Notes: a model not told the origin generated them from the letters alone. Positions 1-8,616 are shown, counted from the stretch's first letter. The stretch: 64,000 bases of DNA from Falsiroseomonas algicola (GCF_011040385.1 NZ_JAAIKB010000003.1:434001-498000); one strand, 5' to 3'. Numbers and translations: made by a program.

Positions 1-179
1 ACGAGCAGGCCGACGGCGAGCAGCGGTGCCTCATAGAACAGGAGTGCCACCATCAGCGCGACGGCGGCCGGCATCACGGCCAGCGCCAGCTGCGGTTCGA
101 TGATCGCGAGCGCCAGCAGCGCCAGCGCTGCGACGATGGCGAGGAGGAGGGCGAGGAGCGAGGCTGGAACGGTGCGCAT
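1..179 (-). CDS. N-terminus of a hydrophobic membrane protein (partial)
   Basis: The frame opens with ATG at 179-177 on the minus strand and runs off the window edge, giving 59 codons. The visible peptide starts MRTVPASLLALLLAIVAALA and holds at least two hydrophobic segments rich in Leu and Ala, as in a polytopic inner-membrane protein. It is divergent from the acyltransferase at 256 and next to a polysaccharide locus, so an O-antigen ligase/polymerase-like protein is possible. That is only inference. No clear Shine-Dalgarno sequence precedes the ATG, so the start is uncertain. Confidence 0.5.
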   Translation of the reverse strand, partial: MRTVPASLLALLLAIVAALALLALAIIEPQLALAVMPAAVALMVALLFYEAPLLAVGLL

Positions 180-199
180 GTTATTGCGTTATCGCACGC

Positions 200-214
200 G
201 AACGGGACCCGTTC
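200..214. promoter_or_regulatory. Operator-like dyad in a divergent intergenic region
   Basis: A perfect inverted repeat, gaacggg-a-cccgttc, lies in the 76-bp gap between the divergent genes starting at 179 (minus) and 256 (plus). The position fits a repressor or activator site for one or both. No regulator gene is nearby, and the dyad could be fortuitous in GC-rich DNA. Confidence 0.3.
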
Positions 215-255
215 CCAATCAGCTTTCGGTGTCAATCTTCCAGCCGGGATAACGC

Positions 256-1314
256 ATGGGTGCGAATGACAAGCAGGCGGCGCAGCGCCGCCCGGCGCTG
301 ACGCGTCTGCGCGTGCTGCTGATCGGCTGGGTGCTGGTCTACCACCTGGAACTGCCGCTCCGCGCGCTGCGCGGGCTGGGCTTCATGGAGGGCGTGGCGC
401 TGAAGGGATACCTTGGCGTCGATGGCTTCTTCCTTCTGTCGGGATTCGCGCTGGTCCTGGGCTATGCGCATCGTCCACCCGCGGGATTCGCGGGGTGGGT
501 GGGCTTCATGCGCGGCCGGCTGGTGCGCGTGCTGCCGCTGCACTGGGTGATGCTGGTGGCGCTGCTGGCGCTGGTGCTGGCGGCGATGGCGGCAGGGTTC
601 GCCGTGAATGCGCCGGAACGCTTCGGGGTGCGGGAATTCGTGCTGCAGGCGCTGCTGCTGCATGGCTGGGAGACGACGTCGCAGCATGCCTGGAACTACC
701 CGTCCTGGGCGCTGTCGGTGATCCTGGCGGGCTACATCGCCTTCCCGACCCTGCTGGCGGGCATGGTGGCGGCGCCGGCCGGCGTGCTGCTGCTGCTGTT
801 GGTCGTCGCCGCGGTCGGCCTCTTCGCCCTTGGCGCCGTCGATCCGCTGCTGCAGCTGAACCACACGCTGCATCTGGGCTTGCCGCGCTTCTTCCTGGAA
901 TTCATCGCCGGCATGGCGCTGGCACGGCTGGTGCAGGCCGGGGTGATACCGCGCGGCCTCGCAACGGCCGGCATCGCGCTGGTGCCGATCGGGCTGTGGC
1001 TGAACATCGATGCGGTGGTTGTCCTGGGGCTTGCAGCCCTGGTGGTGCGCGCCGCGCTGGCGGAGGGAAGCGATGAGGGTGGGATTCTCCATCGGCTTGG
1101 CGAGGCCTCCTTCGGCGTCTACCTCACCTTCGTCTTCGTGGAGGCCGTGCTGGTGCTGGTGCTGCGCATCGTGCAGCCGGGCCTGGCCGGGCGACTGCTG
1201 CTGATGGTGGGCGGGCTCGGTGCGACCTTCATCGCAGGCTGGATCGCCTGGCGCGTCATCGAGGTGCCGGCGGCGCGGTGGTTCGGCCGCGGGCGGTCAG
1301 CGGGCGCCGCGTAG
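256..1314 (+). CDS. Acyltransferase 3 family membrane protein (OafA/YrhL-like)
   Basis: This 352-residue polytopic membrane protein has the marks of acyltransferase family 3, which moves acyl groups onto cell-surface sugars or lipids. The N-terminus has the family start (TRLRVLLIGWVLVYHLELP, with the conserved His) followed by GYLGVDGFFLLSGFALVLGY, the most diagnostic block. About ten hydrophobic helices follow, and the length is normal for a family member without an SGNH domain. Next to exopolysaccharide genes it probably O-acetylates a glycan; this is inference. Its 3' end overlaps the convergent glycosidase gene by 18 bp. Confidence 0.85.
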   Translation: MGANDKQAAQRRPALTRLRVLLIGWVLVYHLELPLRALRGLGFMEGVALKGYLGVDGFFLLSGFALVLGYAHRPPAGFAGWVGFMRGRLVRVLPLHWVMLVALLALVLAAMAAGFAVNAPERFGVREFVLQALLLHGWETTSQHAWNYPSWALSVILAGYIAFPTLLAGMVAAPAGVLLLLLVVAAVGLFALGAVDPLLQLNHTLHLGLPRFFLEFIAGMALARLVQAGVIPRGLATAGIALVPIGLWLNIDAVVVLGLAALVVRAALAEGSDEGGILHRLGEASFGVYLTFVFVEAVLVLVLRIVQPGLAGRLLLMVGGLGATFIAGWIAWRVIEVPAARWFGRGRSAGAA

Positions 1315-2202
1315 CGCCTGGGCGAGGCGGGGGCGCGGGCGGGGGGCCTCCCCCTCCTGCAGCCGCCAATGTCCGCCATGGGTCACGGCCCAGAGCGTGA
1401 CAGGCAGGTTCAGGCGACGCAGGACCGGCAGCGCGACCGAGAGGTCCCGCGCCCAGGCGGCCTCATCCTCGGCATGCGGCAGGGCGCCGCCGAGTTCCGC
1501 GACGATGACGGGGGTGCGGTGGCGGTCGCGCCAGGCCGCGACGGCACCGAAGCGCTCCGCCACCCAGGGGGCGGCACCGCCTTCGTAGTCATGCACCTCC
1601 GCGATGGTCAGCGGGTCCGCGGGCGGCGCCTGGCGGAGCAGGGAGCGCCAGGAACACCATTCATGGCCGCCCCACACCAGCGCATGGCGGGGCGCGGCGG
1701 CGCGCGCGGCGGCCAGGAGGCGGTCACGGACCGGCGTCCAGGCGGCGGCATCGTCGAAGGCGGGTTCGTTGAGCGGGCCGAGCACGACCTGCGCAGGGTC
1801 CGTCGCCGTGCCGAAGAGGCGCGCGCGGGCCTGCATGACGCGCCAGGCGGCCTCGTCCCAGGGCGCCCAGGGCTCATAGAGGTCCGAGAGGCCGAGCAGG
1901 ATGGGCAATCCGGCCGCCTTCGCATCCTCTATGGCCTGGAGGAAGAGGCGCGGCACCTCCTCGCCGGCGCCGGCATCGCGAGGGATGAACAGCCGCGCAT
2001 GGTCGAAGCCGGCGGCGCGGAGGTCCTGCCACCAGGCGCGGCCGAGGCGCCGCGGGCGCTGGCTGGCGGCGATCGGGAACCAGCGCTCGAGATTGGCGCC
2101 GAGGCGGAGGTCCGGCAGGGAATCGCGCAGCGTGGCGGCCGCGGCCTGCGCCGCAGGGGATGCCGCCAGGCCCGCGGCCAGCACGGTGCGCCGGGTCGGC
2201 AT
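1297..2202 (-). CDS. Secreted GH5-like glycoside hydrolase
   Basis: The 301-residue product begins with an RR-type signal peptide (MPTRRTVLAAGLAASPAAQA) and continues as a cellulase-like TIM barrel. The acid/base is likely Glu146 in GPLNEPAF and the nucleophile Glu236 in VIVAELGG, the spacing and context of GH5/clan GH-A enzymes. Such enzymes cleave beta-glucans or mannans. The start at 2202 was chosen because the leader begins there and it lies 2 nt after the glycosyltransferase stop. It is the last gene of the secretion/glycosyltransferase operon, so it may trim or release the polysaccharide in the periplasm. The substrate is unknown. Confidence 0.75.
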   Translation of the reverse strand: MPTRRTVLAAGLAASPAAQAAAATLRDSLPDLRLGANLERWFPIAASQRPRRLGRAWWQDLRAAGFDHARLFIPRDAGAGEEVPRLFLQAIEDAKAAGLPILLGLSDLYEPWAPWDEAAWRVMQARARLFGTATDPAQVVLGPLNEPAFDDAAAWTPVRDRLLAAARAAAPRHALVWGGHEWCSWRSLLRQAPPADPLTIAEVHDYEGGAAPWVAERFGAVAAWRDRHRTPVIVAELGGALPHAEDEAAWARDLSVALPVLRRLNLPVTLWAVTHGGHWRLQEGEAPRPRPRLAQALRGAR

Positions 2203-2204
2203 GG

Positions 2205-3212
2205 TCACGTATCCTGCCGGCCCGAGAGCGTGCCGCGGAGATAGCCGAGATTGTAGGCGGCGCCGCAGCGGGCGCGGACCAGGGTGGCGGAACGGCTCGG
2301 CCACGCCAGCAGCGGCGCCTGAACGACCAGCTTCGCGGCCGCGCCAGGGGCGCGCTTCGGCCAGCCACGCCGGCGGTCCCGCAGCGCATCGGTGGCGCCC
2401 TGCCAATGCAGGCGGGAGACGAGCCAGGCTGGGCGCAGGCGGCCGGCCTGGATGCTGTGCCGCACGGTGACGCTGCCGTCGTAGAAGACGCGCCCGCCGC
2501 GGGATTCGAGGCGCATCAGCACCTCCTCCTCCTCCCCGGACAGCAGGCGGTCGCCGACGCGGCCGAGATCCTCGGGGAAGCCGCCCACGGCGCGCAGCGC
2601 GTCGCGGCGGAAGGCCATGTTGGCGCCGTAGATGGCGGCACCGCCGGGCAGCGCGGCACCGCCGGTCGCCTCGCCCTGGCCATCCCATTCGACGATCGTC
2701 AGCACGCCCCGCAGGCTGTCGGGCCACCAGGCGGGCAGGGGGGCCTCCCATTCCGGCAGGATGCGGCCGCCGATGGCGACGGCCTCATCCGGCAGGGTTT
2801 CGATCGCGGCCAGCAGGCGCTGCGCCCAGTCGGGCTCCGGCACCGCATCGTCATCGAGCCAAGCGGTCCAGGCGGCGGAGGCGGCCTTGAGGCCGAGGTT
2901 GCGGGCGAGAGAGAGGCCGGGCGTCGAGGTGCGCACCAGCCTGGCGCCGGAGGCGGCGGCAAGGCGTGCGATGGAGGCCTGGGCAGCGTGCGGGGAGGCG
3001 CTGTCCACCACCACCACCTCCAGCGCCGGCAGGGCGGATGGGGGATCGGGGCAGGGGTCGCCGATCAGCGCGTGGGTGTCGCGCAGCAGGCGCACTCCCT
3101 GCTGCCGGGACAGGCCCTCCAGGCAGGCCTCCAGATAGGCCGGCCTGGCATGGGTGCAGATGATGACGCTCAGGGCTGGGGGTTCGAAACCCGCGATAAA
3201 TCCGTCAGCCAC
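2205..3212 (-). CDS. Family 2 glycosyltransferase
   Basis: This 335-residue GT-A enzyme starts with the GT2 nucleotide-sugar fold (LSVIICTHARPAYLEACLEG). It carries the metal-binding region WLDDDAVPEPDW and, further on, the acceptor-side GANMAFRRDALRAVGGF and GEEEEVLMRL motifs. The sugar it transfers cannot be read from sequence. It sits 9 nt after the 102-residue unknown and 2 nt before the GH5-like gene, which implies one operon with the type I secretion genes. A cytosolic role in building a surface glycan is the simplest reading. Confidence 0.88.
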   Translation of the reverse strand: MADGFIAGFEPPALSVIICTHARPAYLEACLEGLSRQQGVRLLRDTHALIGDPCPDPPSALPALEVVVVDSASPHAAQASIARLAAASGARLVRTSTPGLSLARNLGLKAASAAWTAWLDDDAVPEPDWAQRLLAAIETLPDEAVAIGGRILPEWEAPLPAWWPDSLRGVLTIVEWDGQGEATGGAALPGGAAIYGANMAFRRDALRAVGGFPEDLGRVGDRLLSGEEEEVLMRLESRGGRVFYDGSVTVRHSIQAGRLRPAWLVSRLHWQGATDALRDRRRGWPKRAPGAAAKLVVQAPLLAWPSRSATLVRARCGAAYNLGYLRGTLSGRQDT

Positions 3213-3221
3213 CCTGGCTCC

Positions 3222-3530
3222 TCATCCGTTGAAGCGGAAGGCTCCTGCCACCTGGTCGCCGCCGGCCTGCGGCTGTTCCGCGGGCTTCTGCTGCGCAGCC
3301 ATGGCTTCCTTCGCGCGGGCCTCGATCTGCTTGGTCACTTCGACCAGGACGCGCGCGAGGTTCGGGAGTTGCAGGACCGGCACGACAAGAAGCGCGGAAG
3401 GCACGGGCTTCGGCTCGCCGCCCGCGGCGGCGGAGGCACCGGTCTGCGCGCCGAGCGTGATGCGGGCGACGCCGCTGGCGACATGCACGTCGATCACGCC
3501 ATCGCCGAAGACGGTGGGAAGAGCGGTCAT
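3222..3530 (-). CDS. Small conserved-looking protein of unknown function
   Basis: The 102-residue protein has a beta-rich N-terminal half (GVIDVHVASGVARITLGAQ), a Pro/Ala linker, and a predicted helix (LPNLARVLVEVTKQIEARAK) before a disordered Gln/Ala-rich tail. There is no signal peptide or membrane segment. The strand-then-helix layout loosely recalls DUF3467-type proteins, but I would not assign it. It lies between the HlyD-type adaptor (25 nt) and the glycosyltransferase (9 nt), so it is almost certainly co-transcribed with both. An accessory or regulatory role in export or synthesis is possible. Confidence 0.65.
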   Translation of the reverse strand: MTALPTVFGDGVIDVHVASGVARITLGAQTGASAAAGGEPKPVPSALLVVPVLQLPNLARVLVEVTKQIEARAKEAMAAQQKPAEQPQAGGDQVAGAFRFNG

Positions 3531-3555
3531 GAGGGGATTCCTGTCGGTAAGGGGA

Positions 3556-4962
3556 TCACTGTTCGCGGAAGGCGCGGTGGAAGCTGTCGAAGACGGGCTG
3601 GAGGAGGTAGCGCGCGAAGGACCGGCTGCCGGTCTGGATCTGCGCTTCCACCATCATGCCGGCGCGGAGCTGCACGCCATCCAGCGCCGCGAGCTGGGAT
3701 TCGTCGATCTGCACCTGGACGCGGTAATAGGCTGTGCCGCGGCGCTCATCCTGCGTGACGTCGGGCGCCACGAAGGTCACATGCCCGTGCAGGTAGGGCA
3801 CCAGGCGCTGCTTGAAGGCGGGCAGCCGGATTTCCGCCTGCAGGCCGGTATGGACCACGTCGATGTCGTTCGGCTGGACATTCACTTCCGCGATGATGCG
3901 CTCATTCTCCGGCACCAGATCCAGCACCGGGTCACCGGGGCGGATGACGGCGCCGATGGTGAAGACGCGGAGGTTGAGCACCGTGCCGGCATCGGGGGCC
4001 ATGATCTCGAGCCGCGTGGAGACATCCTCCGCCGCGCGCAGCCTTTCCTCGGCCTCCGCGAGGCGCACGCGGACGTCGCGCTGCTCGGTGGAGGTTTCCT
4101 GCATGCGCTGGTCGATGACGCGCTGGATGTCGCGCTCGGCTTCCGCGATCTGGGCGCGGGAGCGGACCATCTGGTTGGTGATGTCGGTGATGTTGCCTTC
4201 GACCGAGGCGACCTGCCGCTGCAGGGCGAGCAGCTGCGGCAGCCGCGCCAGGCCCTGGCGGAGCAGCTGGGCGGTATTCGTCTCCTCCGCCCGCAGCAGC
4301 ACCAGCATGCGGCGCTGCGCGTCCATCTGGCCTTCCGCGGAGGCGATGGTGGCGTTGTGCTGGTCGATCCGCGCCCGCAGCACCTGGAGCTGGCTTTCCA
4401 GCGACAGGGTGCGGGCCTGGAACAGGGTGCGCTGGCCGGTCACGTATTCCTGCGCGCGGATCGCGTTGGCGCCGGTGAGCTCGGCGGGGAAGGCGATGTC
4501 CCGCGCGCCGGCGAGTTCGGCGGCAAGGCGCGCATCCTGCGCCAGCATGGCCCAGCGCTGGGCGCGCAGGGTTTCCGTCTGCTGCGCCGCCTGCGGCTGG
4601 TCGAGCCGCATGAGGACCTGGCCGCGGCGGACGGTATCGCCGTCCCGCACCAGGATCTCCCGCACGATGCCGCCTTCGAAATGCTGCACGGTGCGGCGCG
4701 TGCCCTCCACCTTCAGCAGGCCGGGGGCGATGGCGGCCTCCGCCAGCGGCGTGAGGGCGGCCCAGGCGCCGAAGCCCAGCACGAAGACCAGCGTGATGAC
4801 GTAGCCGATCATCACCGGCGCGGCGGTGCGCGGCTTCGGCGCATCGATCGGCAGCGGGGTCTCCGGCGGGGACCAGAGGGCGGGCGGCGCATCGGCCGAC
4901 CGGCGCACGACCGGAACCTGGCCGAGCGGGAGGGAGCCCATCGGGGGTGTGGCCTGGCTCAT
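3556..4962 (-). CDS. HlyD-family type I secretion periplasmic adaptor
   Basis: This 468-residue membrane fusion protein links the inner-membrane ABC exporter to an outer-membrane TolC-like channel. A cytosolic Pro-rich N-terminus (about 1-45) precedes one transmembrane helix (VMIGYVITLVFVLGFGAWAA). Next come the split lipoyl domain with VQHFEGGIVREILVRDGD, a long alpha-helical hairpin (about 130-310) and a C-terminal beta-barrel ending in the HlyD/PrtE-type region (LVPYLHGHVTFVAPDVTQDE). Its ATG overlaps the ATPase stop by 4 nt (ATGA), so the two are translationally coupled. No TolC homologue is in the window. Confidence 0.93.
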   Translation of the reverse strand: MSQATPPMGSLPLGQVPVVRRSADAPPALWSPPETPLPIDAPKPRTAAPVMIGYVITLVFVLGFGAWAALTPLAEAAIAPGLLKVEGTRRTVQHFEGGIVREILVRDGDTVRRGQVLMRLDQPQAAQQTETLRAQRWAMLAQDARLAAELAGARDIAFPAELTGANAIRAQEYVTGQRTLFQARTLSLESQLQVLRARIDQHNATIASAEGQMDAQRRMLVLLRAEETNTAQLLRQGLARLPQLLALQRQVASVEGNITDITNQMVRSRAQIAEAERDIQRVIDQRMQETSTEQRDVRVRLAEAEERLRAAEDVSTRLEIMAPDAGTVLNLRVFTIGAVIRPGDPVLDLVPENERIIAEVNVQPNDIDVVHTGLQAEIRLPAFKQRLVPYLHGHVTFVAPDVTQDERRGTAYYRVQVQIDESQLAALDGVQLRAGMMVEAQIQTGSRSFARYLLQPVFDSFHRAFREQ

Positions 4963-6719
4963 CGTGCGCCCTCCGCCCGCCCGGCGGGCGGCTGGGTGAT
5001 CTCCTGCGGCCTGGCCTGCTGGACCAGGCGCTTCAGCACCTCCGCCCGCGGGCCGAAGGCTTCCGCCGCGCCATCGCGCAGCAGCAGCACCTTGTCCACG
5101 CCCTGCACCAGCGTCGGCCGGTGGGAGACGAGGATGACGGTGGTGCCGCGGGCCTTCAGCGCCTCCAGCCCCCGGATCAGGGCCTGTTCGGCATCGCCGT
5201 CGAGGTTGCTGTTGGGTTCGTCCAGCACGACGAAGCGCGGATTGCCGAACATGGCGCGGGCCAGGCCAATCAGCTGCCGCTGGCCGCCCGAGAGGTGCTG
5301 GCCGCCATCGCCGATCTCCGTGTCGTAGCCCTGGGGCAGGCGCAGGATCATCTCATGGCAGCCGGCGAGCTTCGCGGCCTCGAACACCATCTCCGGGTCG
5401 GCCTCCCGCATGCGGCCGATGTTCTTCATGACGCTGCCGTCGAAGAGTTCGACGTCCTGGGGCAGGTAGCCGACATAGCGGCCGAAATCCTCCCGCTGCC
5501 AGGTGAAGACATCGGCGCCGTCGAGCCGGACGGTGCCGGCTGAGGGCTGGAGCGTGCCGATGAGCAGGCGGATCAGCGTGGTCTTGCCGGCGGCGGAGGG
5601 GCCGATGATGGCCAGGCTCTCGCCCGCCGAGAGGGCGAAGGAGATGCCCTTGATGATGGCGACGGGCTGGCCCGGGAAGCCGAAGGTCACGCGTTCCGCC
5701 GCCACCCTGCCGGTGGGCTCGGGCAGGGCGATGCCCGGCGGGCGGATGCGCGGCAGGGCAAGGAAGCCGAGCAGGCGGCGATAGGATTGCCGTGCCTGCA
5801 CCAGCTGCTTCCAGCCGCCGATCATCTGTTCGACGGGCGCCAGCGCCCGGCCCATGATGATGGAGGCGGCGATGGAGGCGCCGGAGGTGAGCTGCTGTTC
5901 CAGCGTCAGCCAGGCGCCGAAGCCGAGCACCGCGACCTGGACGGCGAGGCGGCAGAAACGGGTGACGGAGAGCAGCATGGCGGCTCGATCGGCCGCCTTC
6001 TCCTGCGGGGGGACGGAGGCGGAGAGGCCTTCGCGCCAGCGTTGCAGCACGGCGGGCGCCATGCCCATGCTGTCGATCACCTCCGCGTTGCGGACCATGC
6101 TTTCGGCGCGGCGCTGGCTGGCCATGGCGGCGGTGCTGGCCTGCCGCAGCAGCGCGCCGGTCGCCCATTCATTCGCGAGGGTCAGTGCGAAGAGCAGCAC
6201 CGCGCCGCCCAGCGCGATCCAGCCGAGCGAGGGATGGAGCGCGAAGATCACCGCCAGGTAGATCGGCACCCAGGGCACGTCGAAGACGGTGAGGGAGGCA
6301 GGGGAGCCGAGCCAGCCGCGGCAGACCGCGAGGTCGCGCAGCGCCTCCATCCGGTAGGGGCGGCCGCGGAGCTGGCTTTCGATGGCGCGGAGGAAGGCCT
6401 CCGGCGCCGCCTTGCCCTCGATCCAGGTGGCCAGGCGCTGCATCACCTGGCCGCGCAGCCCGTCCAGCACCGCCATCACCAGCAGCGCGAAGACGGCGAT
6501 GGCCGTGAGGTAGTAGAGCGTATCGATGCTGCGGGTGGACAGGACGCGGTCGAAGACCTGCATCATGTAGAGCGAGACGGTCAGCTGCAGCAGGTTCACC
6601 ACGCCACTGAACAGGCCGACCGCGACCAGCTGCGACCGGCCGGCGGCGATGGCGCGGGACAGCACCGTCTCCGGCATGCGTTCCGGCTGGCCGGGAACCA
6701 GGGGCATGGGCCTCAGCAC
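4959..6719 (-). CDS. Type I secretion permease/ATPase (PrtD type)
   Basis: This 586-residue half-transporter exports a protein substrate in one step across both membranes. An N-terminal six-helix transmembrane domain (about 25-310) is followed by an ABC ATPase domain with Walker A IGPSAAGKTTL, signature LSGGQRQLIGLARAM, Walker B FVVLDEPNSNLDG and the switch His in LVSHRPTL. There is no N-terminal C39 peptidase or CLD domain, so it fits the PrtD/AprD class that exports RTX proteins by a C-terminal signal. The RTX protein at 46482-49664 is the only obvious candidate client here, 40 kb away. The start follows the preceding gene's stop by 4 nt. Confidence 0.93.
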   Translation of the reverse strand: MLRPMPLVPGQPERMPETVLSRAIAAGRSQLVAVGLFSGVVNLLQLTVSLYMMQVFDRVLSTRSIDTLYYLTAIAVFALLVMAVLDGLRGQVMQRLATWIEGKAAPEAFLRAIESQLRGRPYRMEALRDLAVCRGWLGSPASLTVFDVPWVPIYLAVIFALHPSLGWIALGGAVLLFALTLANEWATGALLRQASTAAMASQRRAESMVRNAEVIDSMGMAPAVLQRWREGLSASVPPQEKAADRAAMLLSVTRFCRLAVQVAVLGFGAWLTLEQQLTSGASIAASIIMGRALAPVEQMIGGWKQLVQARQSYRRLLGFLALPRIRPPGIALPEPTGRVAAERVTFGFPGQPVAIIKGISFALSAGESLAIIGPSAAGKTTLIRLLIGTLQPSAGTVRLDGADVFTWQREDFGRYVGYLPQDVELFDGSVMKNIGRMREADPEMVFEAAKLAGCHEMILRLPQGYDTEIGDGGQHLSGGQRQLIGLARAMFGNPRFVVLDEPNSNLDGDAEQALIRGLEALKARGTTVILVSHRPTLVQGVDKVLLLRDGAAEAFGPRAEVLKRLVQQARPQEITQPPAGRAEGAR

Positions 6720-6723
6720 GGCA

Positions 6724-7203
6724 TCAGGCTCCGATCCAGGCGAGCATCGCAGGCCCGTAGTGCCGCCAGGCCGCGACCGCGGCGGCGGCGAGCAGCAGCA
6801 GCGCGATCAGGTTGGCGAGGACGAGGGTGAGGAAGCCGGGCGGCGGCCGGAGCCTCGCGATCTGTTCCTGCACGGCGGCCTGGCGGATCTGCTCCACCTG
6901 GTTGTGCAGGGTGCGGAAGGCGTGGGCTTCGAGCGCGGCTTCGGCGTCACGCTGGAAGCCGTCCACGGCATCGGGCCCGCGCGGGCGGCCAGACCCGCCG
7001 GCCTGGCCTTCCACGGCCATGGCGAAGGCCAGCAGGTCCCGCAGTCTGTGGGCGTCGCCCGGGGACAGAAAATCGGCCAGCAGGGGCTGGTTCACGCGGC
7101 TGTCCTCGGCCAGGATGGGCCGCACGGAGCGCACCGCGCGGTCCTCGGCCTGGCCTGTGGACGCCGGCTTGATCCGTTCTGTCCCAATGTCGTTCTCAGC
7201 CAT
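6724..7203 (-). CDS. Unknown small protein with C-terminal membrane anchor
   Basis: This 159-residue protein has a charged N-terminal region (MAENDIGTERIKPASTGQAE), a helical middle part and one strong transmembrane helix near the C-terminus (LANLIALLLLAAAAVAAW) with a short tail. No family is recognised. I chose the ATG at 7203; in-frame upstream codons run into the divergent promoter region. It is the first gene of the type I secretion/glycosyltransferase operon and ends 4 nt before the ABC ATPase. Its topology suggests a cytosolic domain tethered to the inner membrane, perhaps an accessory factor for the exporter. Confidence 0.65.
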   Translation of the reverse strand: MAENDIGTERIKPASTGQAEDRAVRSVRPILAEDSRVNQPLLADFLSPGDAHRLRDLLAFAMAVEGQAGGSGRPRGPDAVDGFQRDAEAALEAHAFRTLHNQVEQIRQAAVQEQIARLRPPPGFLTLVLANLIALLLLAAAAVAAWRHYGPAMLAWIGA

Positions 7204-7301
7204 GAACAAATCCGTGAGAAGGCGTTGTCGTTCCGTTGAAGCGACGCTGGAATTGTGACGTGGTAGCACGCCCGGACGGGGGCACAAACCGGAGTCACAG
7301 G

Positions 7302-8597
7302 GTGCATCAGGATCGTTACAAGATCGTCGCAGGCTTGCTGCTGGCAGGCCTTCCCGCGGCCCTGCCAGTCCGGGTGGAGGCGCAGGCCGTGCCGCGCGGC
7401 GAAGTCCAGCGCGGCGTGACCGTCGCTGACCGGGCGAGGGAGGATTACGACCCGCTCGGCGTTCGGCTTGGCGCCTTCCGGCTGGATGCGGCGGCCGAGC
7501 TCGGCATGGGGTATGACGACAACCTCTTCGGGTCGCGGCGCGGGCGCACCGGCGATGGCTATGCGACCTGGATCGGCGAGACATCGCTGAACAGCGACTG
7601 GTCCACCCATGCCGTCGGCGCCACCGCGCGGATCGAGCAGCGCCGCTACATCGAGGAGACGGCGCAGGACTGGACCGACTACGCGGTCGGGCTGTTCGGG
7701 CGCTACGACGTCAACGCGGAGACGAATGTCGAGGCGCGCTACAACCGCGTGCAGGAACACCTCGAGGTCAGCAGCATCGATGTGCAGCAGGCCGGGCTGT
7801 CCCGCCCCATCCCGTACTACTACAACGAGGTGCAGGCGCAGGCGACGACGCGCTTCAACCGGATCGGCGTGACGGCGATCGGCAATTGGCGCGGCTACCG
7901 CTTCGACGACGTCGACCTGGGCGGGCCGCAGCAGGGCACCGCGCCGACACAGCGGCCGGGTGACGTTTCCCGTTTTGACTTCAATTCAACGCTGGGCGCG
8001 CTCGGCCTGTCCTATGCGCTGGCGCCGGGGCGCTTCGTGAACGTCATCGGCCGGGTGCAGGAGATCAAGTACGAGTCGAGCACGCAGTCCGCCCGCGACA
8101 GCATGACCTATGAGGGGCTGGTCGGCTTCACCTACGATTTCGATGGCCTGTGGCGTGCCCGCGTGGCGGTGGGCTACCGGCAGCGCGACTATGACGGGCC
8201 GGGGCTCAAGACGCTGTCGGGCCCGGCCTTCGAGGGTGAGGTGACCTGGCAGCCGAGCCTGCTGACCACCCTCACCTTCCAGGGCCGCCGCACGATCGAG
8301 GAATCGATCCGCGACAACGCGACGAGCTTCACGCGCACGCAGGGCCAGGTGCGGGTCGACCATGAATACCTCCGCAACGTGATCCTGGGCCTTGAGGTCG
8401 GGCTCGACCGGCGCGAATACGAACAGCCGAGCGAGCAGGCGACGGATGGCTTCGCGATCCTGTCCGCCCGCTACCTGCTGAACCGCAACGTGTCGCTGGT
8501 GGGATCCTACCAGCATTCGCGGCGGCTCGATTCCTCGGCCGGCGTGCAGGAATTCGATCGCAACCTGGTCCAGTTGCGGTTGCGCATCGCCTTGTGA
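7302..8597 (+). CDS. Outer-membrane beta-barrel protein of a polysaccharide locus
   Basis: The 431-residue protein has a signal peptide (VHQDRYKIVAGLLLAGLPAA, cleavage after VEAQA). The rest is alternating amphipathic strands rich in Tyr, Arg and Asp, for example AAELGMGYDDNLFGSRRG and LRLRIAL at the very C-terminus, typical of an outer-membrane barrel. This resembles the BBP2/DUF560-like barrels found in alphaproteobacterial exopolysaccharide clusters. The GTG at 7302 is preferred over an in-frame TTG at 7236 because GGAG lies 7 nt upstream and the leader starts there. A role in polysaccharide export or anchoring is inferred. It is divergent from the secretion operon. Confidence 0.75.
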   Translation: MHQDRYKIVAGLLLAGLPAALPVRVEAQAVPRGEVQRGVTVADRAREDYDPLGVRLGAFRLDAAAELGMGYDDNLFGSRRGRTGDGYATWIGETSLNSDWSTHAVGATARIEQRRYIEETAQDWTDYAVGLFGRYDVNAETNVEARYNRVQEHLEVSSIDVQQAGLSRPIPYYYNEVQAQATTRFNRIGVTAIGNWRGYRFDDVDLGGPQQGTAPTQRPGDVSRFDFNSTLGALGLSYALAPGRFVNVIGRVQEIKYESSTQSARDSMTYEGLVGFTYDFDGLWRARVAVGYRQRDYDGPGLKTLSGPAFEGEVTWQPSLLTTLTFQGRRTIEESIRDNATSFTRTQGQVRVDHEYLRNVILGLEVGLDRREYEQPSEQATDGFAILSARYLLNRNVSLVGSYQHSRRLDSSAGVQEFDRNLVQLRLRIAL

Positions 8598-8616
8598 TGC
8601 GGGCGGCGGCGAAAGC

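Noticed and set aside
3154-5328. Long plus-strand frame opposite the HlyD-type gene
   Set aside because: It lies opposite a clear membrane fusion protein, the next small gene and part of the ABC ATPase gene, and its composition is shadow-like.
7236-7301. TTG at 7236 as start of the outer-membrane barrel
   Set aside because: It would put 22 non-hydrophobic residues before the signal peptide; GTG 7302 has a good GGAG at 7 nt and begins the leader directly.
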